DNA of 64,000 nt from Chionis minor (taxonomy: Eukaryota; Chordata; Aves; Charadriiformes; Chionididae), in contig VZSF01008212.1 of NCBI GenBank assembly GCA_013398295.1, forward strand, positions 248,001-312,000, given 5' to 3'. This document shows positions 52,301 to 64,000 of this stretch, piece after piece. Position 1 is the first letter of the stretch, and every line of letters begins with the position of its first letter. Position numbers and translations under genes: made by a program. The notes beneath the pieces were generated by a model that saw only the letters and a program-made list of their open reading frames with translations, was not told the DNA's origin and made no database searches.

Positions 52301-55300
52301 AATAGCTGGGTCACTCAAATAAATGCATGAACTCTGTTCTCAGTTAAACCACTTGCCACCAAGACCTGATATGCCATTTATCCCGTCTAACTTGAGATAT
52401 CCATACTGTATCATAGCTGCAGTCACCAAGATCTGCATGAACAAACCCTTAGAGCCTAATTTATCTAACTCATTTTAGATGTATGCTTCCTAAGGTCAGT
52501 ACAGGCTATGAAATTTGAAGATGTCAATGTCATCTTGAGTCAGAGGGAAAGTTGGGGAAAAGTGTTTATTTTATAATGACATATTTATTTATAGAAAGAC
52601 CGGATTTTTGTAGAGATAATTTATCCCATCTGTTGAATTCAGAATAAGCAGGGCTAGGAACGGAAAGGTTCCAGTAAGCAGGATAGTGCCTATCAACACA
52701 GCTTCCACAGTGAACAACACACTGCAGCTATATGGCACGGGACCTTTGCTAGAACACTGATGGAGAGACAAAGACTCCTGAATCAAGAGTTCAGCCCAGA
52801 ATCAGGGATAACATAATACAAATGCTAATCTTCTGAAGAACAGAATGAACAAGAACTGATTTGGGTATTGGTGAGACAGCGAAAAAAGCGATCTCCCTCT
52901 TTTCTGAAATCAACAGCTGAGCTCAGAAGCAGCCAGAAGCACCCAGAGGCAAGGAGGGACAATGAAAGCACAGTCAAGAGGACTCCTCACAGACAATTGT
53001 TCACAGCTGAGCCAACAGAATAGTAACACCCCTTGGGGTAAATGGGCACGTGTCAACATTCTTTTGAGTTCTGCTCAAAGGTCTTGAGGGGAGAACAGGT
53101 AGGTGAGCCATGCTACAGTTCCAATCCTGAATGCAGGAACTATAGAAGCCAGCGAGTGCTCTGAAGGGCTGACTGGAGAGGCCCCAAGCCCATTGGGTTT
53201 GGCGACAGAGATGTCAGCCTGGCAGGAAGAAGAGGAGGCAAACGGCCAAGATGTACAGTGAAGCCAGTGTACAACTGCTGCGGGAGGGAGAGCTTAATGG
53301 GGAGATAACACTAGCAATTTTAAAGCAATTTAAATTCTTCTCAGCGCCTTGAGAAGCCTATTAAAAATATTTCCTTTGGGTCCTGGAAAAGCTGCTCTCC
53401 AAAGCAACACAGTCCCCGAGGCTGTGATCATGTAAAGAGAGGAAAGATGGAGGAGGAAAAACACAGAAAAAATACGGTTTGAATCAAAGAACAACAACAA
53501 AAGCTGCCAGCTGTTTGTGAAATCATTGAAAATGGATATTTATATGCCAAGTAATATCTTAAGAGCCAGATGGTAACACCTGGAGATCTCTCTCTGTAGA
53601 CACAAGTGGTCAAAGCCATAAGCCAGTAGTCTCCTGCATGAGAACAGGCCTCTCATATGTAGATTCTATCAACAGCAGGCAGGTGGGAAAGAAACCAAAG
53701 TTAAAATATATAAAATTAAGGACTGCTTAGACTCTGTTTAGGACATAGTGTATAAATATGAATCTCTATTTTCTGCTGTAGTAACAATGACATAAACACG
53801 CGTCCAGCACATAGGATCCAATTTGTGGAGCAGGTGAGCTCTGTGGCACATCATCTCATCTTGCTACTTACACAGTTCAGTTAGGAACTTGCTGCAGTGC
53901 CATAGGGGTCAATCTTCTGACGGTACATGAGCAATTTCATTCTCACAGGGCACAAGACCATACAGTTTAAACTGACTGACAATTCATTCCCTCTGTACTA
54001 TCTGAAGTCTCATTTTCTGGAAGGATAAATTTGCCCTTACAAACGCGATATGCCAATGGATAGTCTGCCGCTGGGATTCAGACTAATTGCTCAAAAGCTG
54101 GACTAGGTATCTTCTCACTAATGCATGGTCACTTCTGACACTACAGCACAGACATAATCACAGAGAAAGGCCAAGCACACTTGCTCAGCTTACAGGTAAG
54201 TTGTTCAGCCAGCACTCTCAGACATATGGTTGACTTGTACTAACCTTGGCAGCAAAACCTGCCTAAGAAAACCGTTGCATTTCACTTTGGCCGTTCCTTC
54301 CAACCCATATCATGCTACCTCTTTCCTTATGCTGATATTACTGGTTTTGAGGTTGAGCAATAAACTATATCACTGAAAGAATGATGATAAAAGGAATCAT
54401 CTGGAGGAAAAACACCAAATCTGGCTCATTAGGTGATTAGGTGACATTTCAGTGTGTCCCACAGGTAGCTTCATGGAAAGAAGAGAGAGGTACATTGTAG
54501 GATAGGATTGGAAACATGGTTGGGCTTTGAGTAGGAGGAGGGAAGGCAGGCAGTACTTGTTACAGCCAATGCATTGGGCAACTATTCCCTCAGCACAGAG
54601 AACTCTATGTAAAATTAGCTCACTCTTGCTAATTAACGCAAAAGAGACAATCAAAAGCCCAGTTCTGTGAGAGAGCAGAAATGAGGGCATCCTAAAAGCA
54701 GTGACAGCTAGAAACTCTCAACCTATCCAATATACAGTGTGGAGGGTCTCCACAGGACTTTTCAAGTGCCAGTACATAGATCTTTTTGATAATGATACTC
54801 TATGGGGTCAGTAAAGACATTTCAGAAAGACTTCTCCATTTCAGCCATTTGTTAGATTTGACGCTGATATTGAGTAAGGACATAATCCTTCAGATGTCAA
54901 ACTCGCAACTCCTACTGACTTCACATCAGTGGCTCTCAGGAGAAGAACCTTCATCTGAAATATATATTTAGCACGGAAATAGAACAACAAGTACTCAAGT
55001 TGCTGTAGCAGATTATGGAGAGATTTACAAATAAAACACATTCCGAGTGCTTGAGGTCCATTTTGGCAGCTCTTAAATCTTTTTTCTTATTGAAAACTGC
55101 TGTTTGCTACAGTACATATAAAGACTGGATTTTGCTATGCTGGAAGCATTTCAATATATAGAAGCACCATAGAACGTGGAATCAAAGCTCTGTAACTAAT
55201 TAAACTTCATAGGAAATGTTAACATGTATTTCTTAAGGAGAAGGTTACTGTGTTAGCAACTGCACATCACTTACCTAGAATGAACTAAACAGCTCCATTT

Positions 55301-55999
55301 GTAGCTGCCATTTGTCCTCATTCATTTTTAACTGCCTTCTTCAAACTAACACTTGATAAAAATTAGAAGATTCTAATGCAGTAGATTGGACTGTACGCTT
55401 AACACTCAAATAAATAAAACATGTCCTTAAGCATAATAATCTTCTTCAACTACAGGCAGAGCAGTTCCAAAATACTTCTGGATTTTATTTTAACTTCAAC
55501 TTTCTTACAGTGTTGTAAAAATAAACTCATGTAAGTGAATAAGGATAACCGAAGAACCACATTTGTATACAAAATTGTCTTAAAGAGGCCAGTGATCGAA
55601 TTTGTTTTCATTAGTGTTGCACTGAGAGCACGCCTAACCAAATGCCCATTCAAAGACCAGCAAACTGGTATCAGTCAAATAGCAGACCTCCTTCACACAC
55701 TACCTTCGCTTATTTAAACTAACCAAGGAACTTGGAATGTAATTTGCTGTTCTGTTGAAGTGTTACAAATACAGACCGAAAAAGCAAATTAACCCTCTGA
55801 GGGTAGGGCAATTCTGAAATAAAACGGTGTTTTAGGCAACTATTTTCTGAGATCGAGCTTGAAGAATAATAATGCTAAATATTCTACTTTAGCTTGAAAA
55901 CTCAAAGCAGTCTCAGTTAAAACAACAGACATCTGTGATACCTTATATTAATGGGTATGGTAGCTTTGCAGGCTATTGTTTATTAATATAATACATACA
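49399..55999. other. Intergenic DNA downstream of NEBL
   Basis: No gene supported. An A-run lies at about 51279-51292. A 140-codon minus-strand ORF (51458-51880) is hydrophobic and Cys-rich but matches no family convincingly. The boundary with the NEBL 3' UTR on the right is not known, so part of the right end may be transcribed. Confidence 0.55.
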
Positions 56000-58900
56000 T
56001 AGTGCTGGGTTTAATATTTTATTTGAATGACGTTTAATGTTATGCAAAATAAATTGTTATGATACATCCACTGTGACATCAACTAAAATGTGAACTAGTT
56101 TGCATAGGTTAGTACTTTGGGCAGCATGATGTTGCTCTAGTCCACCAAGGCTTAAATATTCACAGTGTAGAGGAAGAAACAGGAATTAAAGCATTTCTAC
56201 TAAAATATATTTTAATAGCTGGTGTTAACTTTCTGCATAACAAAAGCCAAATTAAGATGATACATCATATGGTCCAAGAGTAAGTATATCTGTCCTTTGA
56301 AAAAACAGTTGTTACCTTCATAACTGTATACTCCCAAATACAGTACAGTTTTGCAAAATAACTAAAATTTTACACGCTTTAAAGCAAACATAAGCCAAAC
56401 TGCACAGCGGTTCATTTTTGCTTTTTATATCACACTGCAAAAACCAACAGCTGAGAGAGTTTCCACATCATGCTAATCAATGTCAATACAGTCATTGCTG
56501 TCTTCCAATGGTCTAGCAATTTCTAATAGTAATATTAAATACACATGGTTGAATTGCTACAGTATAGCTTATTTTCCCCCTAAAATAATAATAAACAAAT
56601 GTCAACAACAACTGGATTACAACTTAAGTACAATACGCAAATTCTATTTATCAGACACAAGAAGCATATGAAATTCCTTTGAATATACTGTTGTAGTGCA
56701 GGCAGTTTAGGAAATATAGCTTTCAGGTTTTCTTTCAAAAGGAGAGATGGGGTTCCTATGGCATTAAGCTGGAGAAAAATCACTAAAGCACTGCAAAATG
56801 GTTTATTCTTCTACAGCTCACCAGTACTTTGCATTTGCCAGCACATCAGTTTGGAGGTCTTCTTTCAACAGCGTCTTTTGTCTGTTTCAGTATATTATTT
56901 AAACATTTACTAACTAAAGCATATTCTGTAATTTAAATGGAGTGTTAATCAACGTAATTAAAATCTAACATTTTATACCCTGTACCACTTTCTGCCAGAG
57001 CTCTGTATTTGTCATTTCTTTTGCATTGTACAAGATGACATGCAGTCACTGTACAATAAAAACTAGAATTATTACCTTTCCCAAGTATTGGAGACCTCCC
57101 ATATCCCCGAGGAATGCTCGGAAGGGACACATTTGTCAAAAATATCATCCATGGGAGGCGATTCTCTGTCAAATCCCAATCTGCCGAAGTGGTTTATGGT
57201 ATGTCAAATGTAATCAAGAAAACCCTGTTTCATCAAGATTAAATGCTAATGTTTCATAATGAAGAATTACAACCGCAGTGTGTGTAAGTAGCTTTGTTTA
57301 GAAAATGAAGATTAGCCAGGCAAGAAAGAGTAATGAAAAGCAAGGCACCCATTTGTTCTTGTATGTATGTATGAATATGCTCTATGTTGTTTCCTACATT
57401 TTTACTCATGTTAGCAAGAATTAACAGCACATTGCATCTTCTTTATTTCTAGAATGCTTAAAATGGGAATGTATGAACTTCCAACCTGACCTCTGGAACA
57501 TCATGGGAAATTTGGATCCTTAAAAGTCTTTTTCTTTCCCCAGAAAAATGTTGTCTACAGGAAAAAAGTACAGTGAGGGGAGCATGCTGTGTTAAAAAGG
57601 AATATATACTTTAAAGGTGACAAGACAGCATATAACATTTGTTCACCCCTATATCCCACTGCATGTAACAGGCTCCAACATACGCCTTGTAAAACCTGCA
57701 CTGACACAATTTAGTTGCTGACTTACTTTCCCTACCTTACAAATTTTAGATTTTAAAAAATATTTTTATAAGTGCACTCTGACAATTTTGGGCCTTTGAT
57801 AGCATTGCTTAGAACAAAGCCGCATAATGACACTGAAGTTTGTTTTATATCAAAAAGCAGGAACCATTCTGTATGCACACAAATTATTAAGCATATACAA
57901 CATAAAAACCTGACTACATGAATGCATAACTTAAAACAGATCTTAATAATTCTGCTGACATACCATTCTCAACAGAAATACAGTTCACATACTGATTTGT
58001 TTTCTTGACCTTTTTTTATTTTGCTAATTGCTTTAGCGGCTTTGCCAGGGTAATGAATATGCAAAAATCATAAAGAAAATTTTAGTTCCATTGTTTAGCA
58101 AAACATATTTCTCTAATGTCATCAAATGCTCATTTTCTGATTTACTTTGCATTATATATACAGTGTTCAACACTGCAAACCAACTCCTCACTTAGGAAGA
58201 ATGCTAGTTCATTTATAGGTAGACTTTCTTTTCCGTAAGTCACTAAAAATTGCAACTTGATGCAATGTATCTATCCCAAAAATATTTCTTTTTATTCATA
58301 TCTGGTTAAGAAACTGATAACTTGAGGCTTTTTGTTGTCAGCATTACAGGACTAATAAAGCAGCACAGCAGCAAGTGATAGCCAGTTCTGCCTCAGGCAT
58401 CTTCAGAAAAATTTGCCAGCCATCGTAAGATGGGAATCAATCCTCTCCTTGCTGGTGATGGCTGGTGATGAAAACCAACACAGAAGCAGACTGCTCGTTT
58501 CAGAGCTTCTAACTCAGCTTACCCCATCAGCCTTTTGAAAAAGCCATTTGACTTGCAAAGCTTGCTAATTTAATGTGGAAGTCACTAGTAATGCATAAGA
58601 GTCAGTTGCAGCAGCAGCTCTATATGCAAAACTTTGAAGGATTTTAAAGCAGGCAGCTGACAAGAAAGCACAGGCAAATCCTCAGTCATGAGGACATTTT
58701 TTCTTTTTTTTTTTTTTTTAATGCAATCATTCCATCCTATTTGGCAGCTGGGATCAGCTCCGTGTTAGCAACACCTAAAAAAAAATTGCATAAGCTTTCT
58801 AGTTCCTAATTGTATGCAAAAATAGACCTAGCAGGTATTTGCATTGACAAGTTTCCGTTGACATAACAAATCCATACTACCTTCCTTATTTATTCTTTAA

Positions 58901-60702
58901 ATAGATATTGCAGGCTTGCTTACTTTGTGGAATGAGAAATACAAAACGGTCTATAAACTCTATGTTTAATTCCACTTTAAAAATTTCAGAAATGGAAGAA
59001 AGCCAGTGCAGGCTCAATATTCTGAGAGCTACTCTAAAATTAACTTCTCTAGCACGTGGCTGAACACCACAGATTATACTATCAGCAAAAGCATTTTCTT
59101 CCTTACACATGTGTGCATCCACATGAGTGAGTTCCCATGTGAATCTTTAACCCTTTTGTCCTTCCTCCCTGAGTTTCTCCCTGGGAGGGAACGTCGCACT
59201 CTCCTGGCACCCAGACAAAGCAAAAGCAACTTCCCTGGGACCCAAGCCTGCCGACACCGTCCCTCTGACAGCTCCATTATGTCACCAGGTATCTGATCCT
59301 CTCTGCAGCCTCACAGACTGAGACCTGCATCCTTCAGTTCTGAGGAAAAGTTAACAGACACCAAATAGCGTACGTGAAGGTCTGTCAGCAAAATATTTTC
59401 ACTGTTTTCTACAGATGGCTAAACTGAAGCATGGCGGCATAGAGTACGTTGGACTACTGTTTGGTTAGTTTTCCCTTCGGTGTCAGTTATGAGAAAGATT
59501 AAATCAGTAAAAGAAACCCTAATATTTCTCCATCATTAATCATTTGGCAAGCGTACAACCCCACTGTTGGATCACCCAGATTTTTGGAGGAAACTGAAGG
59601 CATTGAGCTGAAATGCCCTACAATAACCAGAGCTCTCCTCCGCTCCGCAGTGGTGGTGCAAGTATTTCTGCAGCAGGGGTAGGCACATTAGCTCATCAGC
59701 AAAGCAGCCATTAAGCGATTACCTGTGGTAAGAAGGGGGGATGTGACTGCAGGCGTTGTGTGACTGCACAGCACTGGGGCTTCACACAGGGTATTTATTT
59801 ACAGCAGTGCAGCGGAAGGCAAAGGAACTAACATGAAGTATTGGTCATACATTGCCCTAATGGAAGCTTCTATTTAAATGCTAAGTATTATTAGAAGGAA
59901 ACGGAAGAGTTGACAGGTTTTATACTCTAGATAGTCTTTGCAAGGAATTTGCTGTGGAAAAGATACCAAGAACCATGAATCCAGGCGTGGGTCTAACTGA
60001 TGGACTGGGATGCAAGCAAAGCTGATAGAAGAGGTTGCTGTTGGAAATCACAGAAAATGGGTAATCCAGGAATAAATCATGTGGGCATGCAAGAGTCAGG
60101 AAATTTTTGCTGTCAAAATAGATCTGTTTGCTGTAAGGCTGCTGGGCAGTAGGGTTTTTTATTTGTGTTTTTACTAGCATATTACTTGTCATTATTTCAA
60201 ATGATTGAATTATCTGCTCAACATTTTTATTTTTATTAGGATGCTAACTGCTCAAACATTAAACACCTCCCTAATAATTTGAAGATTTGTTCAAACTCAG
60301 TGTGTTAACCTCCTGTGACTTCAGAGTGCCATAAGAAGAGAATCAATTTTATGGTTGTTATTATAAAGGGAAATAATGTCTTTGAGTTGTAGGGAAAAAG
60401 CATTTCCCCTTTACAGCTAATTGACTGAAATCTTTATAGGATTGGCAGCACCAGGCTTCCATATATGTTTTTCATTTTGAGGGAGCGCTATTACAAGCAA
60501 TGCTGTTTTCAAAGCTCTGAGTTTCTTGTTGATTCTTTATCTTTACTTTAAAGGACTCTAAATTGGATTCTGATTGAGAATGCAGACTGTTATAGCAGTG
60601 ATAAAGTAATGAACATGTACTCTGAGAAGATTCTTCTGGCTTTTTCTAAAAGGTTAGATTCTGAGTAAATCATAATAAAGCTCAAAGGACTAGAGACAAA
60701 AA
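56000..60702 (-). other. NEBL: Presumed NEBL 3' UTR (left end uncertain)
   Basis: Sequence directly after the nebulette stop codon on the minus strand. No coding potential is recognisable. It is AT-rich, without identifiable interspersed repeats, as expected of a long vertebrate 3' UTR. From memory, mammalian NEBL transcripts carry a 3' UTR of several kilobases, so a similar reach here would end around 55-57 kb. That left limit is inference. Minus-strand AATAAA hexamers lie at 60226-60237 (two overlapping), 60158-60163, 59794-59799, 58291-58296, 56802-56807, 56018-56023 and 55979-55984. I cannot tell which are used. A T-run at about 58695-58720 would be an A-rich run in the transcript. Confidence 0.5.
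60226..60237 (-). terminator. NEBL: Candidate proximal NEBL polyadenylation signal (double AATAAA)
   Basis: On the minus strand two AATAAA hexamers lie back to back (AATAAAAATAAA), about 470 bases after the nebulette stop codon. They are the first canonical signals reached by a transcript leaving the SH3 exon, so a short 3' UTR isoform could end just beyond them. Their use is inferred; the hexamer is common by chance in DNA this AT-rich. Confidence 0.35.
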
Positions 60703-60879
60703 TTAGTTAACAAACTCAATATAATTTGCTGGAAGCATTCCTGTTTTCCCAGTTCTCTGAACAGTACCATACATCCAGCCATCATCAATTGGTTGCACAT
60801 TGATGATATAATCACCATCCCTGAAGGAAACTTCATCTTCGTCTTGAGCACTGTAGTCATACATAGCTCTGTATGTTCT
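60703..60879 (-). CDS. NEBL: Nebulette terminal coding exon: C-terminal SH3 domain (partial gene)
   Basis: This exon encodes the last 58 residues of nebulette/LASP2. Family knowledge: the SH3 domain ends a nebulin-repeat protein that binds actin filaments and is placed at muscle Z-discs or, as LASP2, at focal adhesions; the SH3 binds proline-rich partners. Seen: the domain starts at residue 1 of the exon. The ALYDY-like motif AMYDY is at residues 5-9, the acidic RT loop DEDE at 13-16, the ligand-binding Trp at 35 in GWMYG, and the PANY motif at 50-53. The chain ends IEFVN followed by TAA at 60705-60703. The IEFVN ending separates nebulette from nebulin and LASP1, which end in VEAI as I recall them. 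The exon begins in phase 0 after a CAG acceptor. A Met lies 7 codons upstream but is intronic, so it is not the start. All key SH3 residues are present and there is no sign of decay. Earlier exons lie beyond the right edge. Confidence 0.95.
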   Translation of the reverse strand, partial: RTYRAMYDYSAQDEDEVSFRDGDYIINVQPIDDGWMYGTVQRTGKTGMLPANYIEFVN

Positions 60880-60901
60880 CTGTTGAAGGAAAGAAAACAA
60901 G
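60880..60901 (-). promoter_or_regulatory. NEBL: 3' splice site of the last NEBL intron
   Basis: Read on the minus strand, a pyrimidine-rich run (TTGTTTTCTTTCCTTCAACAG) ends in CAG immediately before the AGA codon that opens the SH3 exon. The tract is long, its only purines are G and AA near its ends, and there is no competing AG between it and the exon. This fixes the exon boundary and shows that the open frame to its right, including its in-frame Met, is intron. Confidence 0.9.
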
Positions 60902-63900
60902 GCTGTAAAGTTTCAAGCTTAAACAGAGACAGATTCCATTTCTTCTTTGCACGAAGAAAATGAGAAGGGCAGAAAAAAGAACACAGGAAGCAAGGCAGGG
61001 AGAGAAATCACAAGTTACCTGTTGAAAAGAAACAGTTTACCCTCCACTGTCAAATATACAATGAATACAGCCCCTTTTTCTGAGTGACAAAATACTTAAT
61101 TTTTGAACCTACATTGTCTGAAGTCCTCATACAAATAGACCTCAAGTCATTCACTGCTTCTTGAAATAGTCCAACTATTATTTCATATATTCACTAGTAA
61201 CAGTTCATTACATCCAGCCATGGCTAGCTGTGCTTCTGCTCCTTATTTGCATGATTCCCAAATAGCTTTTCCTGTGTCTTCACTACAGAAAAGAAATACA
61301 GTCTTCATCCAGGTCATTAACTTTCCCATCTCATTAAATGTCCTTCATTTCATTAGGATTTTACCCAAGTTAGGAATTAGGAGTATATTATTATCTAATG
61401 AAAAAATAAAAAATTAAAAAAAAAAATAAAAACAAGATTTCAGAAAGTCTGCAAAAATAATTTTTATGAATACTCACTTTTGCATATTCAGATAAAATAC
61501 TGATCTAAACAGAACACAAAGTCCTTTCATTAGGTAAGCCAAATTTCTCTACGCCTCTGTCCACTGTAAATCAAGGTTTTAATTTTCTTTTGAAAAAGAG
61601 TATTTATTTCCCCTCATAACCAATCAAACGCTATCATTTACTGGAATTCAAAGTGGATTTTCAAACTCAAAGCGAACAGTCTCTGCTTCTATCTTAACAG
61701 CAGAACAAAACTAGCTCATTTGAAAATTCCCAGGAGTGCTTTCTTGTCCTTACCCTCTCTTCTCAACAGAAGTCAAGAGCAGTTCAAGCATCACTGATAA
61801 TATCCAATTTCCCTACCAGTAACTATTGATACGTCACCATATCTAGCTGAATTTTTCAGGAACAATGCTTTAAAGAGAAAAAAGGTAAAAACAGTCAATG
61901 TTTGAGCTAGTGCCCTAGTACCATTGTCTGAACCTTTTAAGAGACAGCAAAAACAGTTCTGCTTCCCAGCTGAGGAAAACAACTGTAGCTAAGTTTTAGT
62001 CCACCTCATATATATTTTTTTGAGGGTTTTTAATGAAAGTATTTTCAGAAAAGGTGGACATTCCTCCACACACAGTGAGGAACCCATTTGTCATGCTGGA
62101 AGCGTGGGATCATGTAATCCAAACACTATAGGGCAACTCATTATTACTGCTCCCATGCTAGAAATACACTTTTTGTCTTGATTCTGCCTTTATCATCAGT
62201 AGCGCATATTAAACACTACAGAGAAACCAGCTCCTGGTTAAACACTGGAGACCACTACCTTTCCTGACAAGCCTACTCTGAACTGTATTTGAGTCTTGCT
62301 CTGTATAACTGCTCTCTTCCATGCCTTGTAATGTTGCTGCCCTACAGCCTGTGCTGCTTTCTTAGTGGTTCCTTAATGTCTTCTAAGTGTTTACGGAAGG
62401 TGATGAAAAAAAGCATCATTGTTCATGCACTACATCAAAGCAACTAATTGGGAGGGTTCTATCATACCAAAAAATTCCTTGAAGATTTACAAACTAGAAA
62501 ACTAGCTTGTAAGACCCTGAGGAATGGTCTCTGCCTTTGAGAATTTTACTTTTTTCCAACTATTTCAACTGGTCTGTCCATTGACCCTTGAAACTAACTC
62601 CAAGAAAACAATGAAAAATATGCTATTACAGCAAGTTCAGCAGCAGTTAGTCCTTTAAACAATTTCTTTCCAAAAAATGTCCATTTAAGAAAAATGGTAG
62701 AAAGTCCGTATGTGGTATAGTGCAGAGCATAGATTTTCCTCTGAGCCATGCTTATCTGTCTCCCTTAAATGGGCAAAGACTGGGGAAAGAGATTAAATGT
62801 TTTATTAAACTAACATATAACTGGGGGGAAAAAAAAAGAGAAGTTTTTGCTCACCCAGAAGGATGTTCACACATCCTTAGAACATCATGGTATAGGACAT
62901 ACTACTGCTGTCTCCTTTAAGGCAGCTTGACTACATCACTGTGGTGGCACAATTGTGGAGACAAGCTGGTAATTTCAAACTTTAAAAAAATTTATTAGGG
63001 CCCTAAATGCTGCTGAGAAACCTAAATTTATGGCCTTAACACCTAATTAGGTGCTAAATGGCTGTCAGGAGAAATCTCCATAATAATCCTGTTAGCATTT
63101 AATGCCTAATTATCACTTCAGAGTGTAGTCGGGGCTATATAATTGAGAATTACAATGCTTAAAGGACTCAAAGCAGGAATTTCTAAAATGCATTTTAGTG
63201 AATTATTCTTCTGTCAGTAGTGAGTTTAACAGGTGCTGAGAGTACAAGAGGGTATAAGAAAAGATTGGGGTTTTGTAATACAGTCAAATACTCACTTATC
63301 TCCCACCTCCTCAAAGGTCTAACTTGCAGCTACTGCTTAGGCAGAACAGTAAGTCTTGTGTGTATGAAGAACTAAAGCCCAACTGTCATATTCCCAGCTC
63401 CCCAGCCAGATGTGAGCTGACAGATGCATATTTCCACTTCATCCACCAGTTTATACTTATTCAATGGATTGCTCCTTGCAAGCAGCAGTACCTGTTGCAG
63501 TGTCCTTCACATACAGCAGCTATCTAGGAAAGCAAACTTGCAACATAAGTTTTGGTTTTCTACCACTTTTAGTTATCTAAAGGCATGAGAATACCCTCTG
63601 TTATTTTCCAAAGAGCCAAACAGCCTTCAGCGGTCTGTTATAAAACCTTCTGCACTCTGAGCAACAATTTACTTCAGCCCATTATGGAGAACCGCTCATT
63701 GAAAGCGAGCAAATGTTAAGAATCATAAAACAATGTAATTTATCTGGGGTATGGGGGTGGGGAAATCTACCCAAAGACTATGTTAGGATCGTGCCTGATA
63801 GAAAACACAGCTCAAAATTAAATAAACCATAATTTAGAATTTAGAAAATTTCTGTCTTGTAATATAGGAGATTTGTGGACATGATTATAAAATGAACTTC

Positions 63901-64000
63901 TGTCTTTTGGGGACCCTGACTTGATAACAATGCAACAAGCCTGCTGAAGGAGTAGGTTTTACTAGAGCAGCTAACTCTCCAATCATCCCCACCCTGATAT
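60902..64000 (-). other. NEBL: Last NEBL intron (partial)
   Basis: This lies upstream of the SH3 exon on the minus strand, between the acceptor and the window edge. I looked for the serine-rich linker exon that should precede SH3 and found no open segment resembling it, so the intron probably runs past 64000. Contents are anonymous AT-rich DNA, an A-rich simple run at about 61405-61432, and a TAAT-rich, dyad-bearing stretch at 62985-63180 that may be a conserved element. The short ORFs on both strands here are unremarkable. Confidence 0.7.
62985..63180. promoter_or_regulatory. Candidate conserved non-coding element in the NEBL intron
   Basis: The stretch contains a perfect 14-bp palindrome, CACCTAATTAGGTG (63040-63053), whose centre is a TAATTA homeodomain-type core. 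A 12-bp palindrome, TTAGGGCCCTAA, lies at 62995-63006. Several more TAAT or ATTA cores follow within 150 bp, and the stretch has no simple-repeat character. Such motif-dense, AT-rich blocks are typical of developmental enhancers, but conservation cannot be judged from one genome. The call is inference from motif density. Confidence 0.3.

Noticed and set aside
54285..54320. GTTCCTTCCAACCCATATCATG, resembling a CR1 terminal segment
   Set aside because: Only about 15 bases match and no other CR1 tail blocks lie upstream in order.
62995..63006. TTAGGGCCCTAA, two telomere-type hexamers head to head
   Set aside because: Only one unit on each side. An interstitial telomeric fusion would need arrays, so this is a chance palindrome.

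Overview
This is a 64 kb window of vertebrate nuclear DNA, almost certainly from a bird or another sauropsid. It is AT-rich and very gene-poor. Its only clear interspersed repeats are CR1-type LINEs with the avian-style octamer 3' end and no poly(A) tail. It contains no operons, ribosome-binding sites, tRNA or rRNA genes, or CRISPR arrays.

One gene is recognised with confidence. On the minus strand, 60703-60879 encodes 58 residues of an SH3 domain ending in IEFVN and a stop codon, preceded by a textbook splice acceptor. This is the terminal coding exon of nebulette (NEBL, which includes the LASP2 isoform), an actin and Z-disc scaffold. The gene is read right to left. Positions 60880-64000 are its last intron as far as the window shows, and everything left of 60702 is first 3' UTR and then downstream flank. 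From memory of the human locus, NEBL is followed by a gene desert towards PLXDC2, and the empty left 55 kb fits that picture.

Layout: 1-22300 is non-coding, with a possible retroposed 3' end ending in an A18 tract (about 2090-2308), a degenerate CR1-like stretch (about 3230-3445) and simple repeats. At 22315-23168 there are two plus-strand CR1 3' ends. A small CpG-dense patch lies at 27055-27560, in otherwise CpG-poor DNA. At 31762-32062 a TATA box, a strong-context ATG with a 29-codon ORF and an AATAAA sit within 300 bp. An old MIR/CORE-SINE-like fragment lies near 35988-36066. A 2.1 kb decayed CR1 on the minus strand occupies 46993-49110 and keeps recognisable reverse-transcriptase motifs. 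A GC-rich block and an A-tract follow it. From about 49400 to 56000 there is anonymous DNA, which grades into the presumed NEBL 3' UTR.

I did not find an undescribed biological system. The most useful leads are the isolated CpG patch, the compact TATA-ATG-AATAAA unit, the AATAAA plus A18 end, and two stretches that look like conserved non-coding elements. All are inferences from composition and motifs, and each can be tested by alignment or transcript data. The long ORFs elsewhere (up to 165 codons) look like chance openings.
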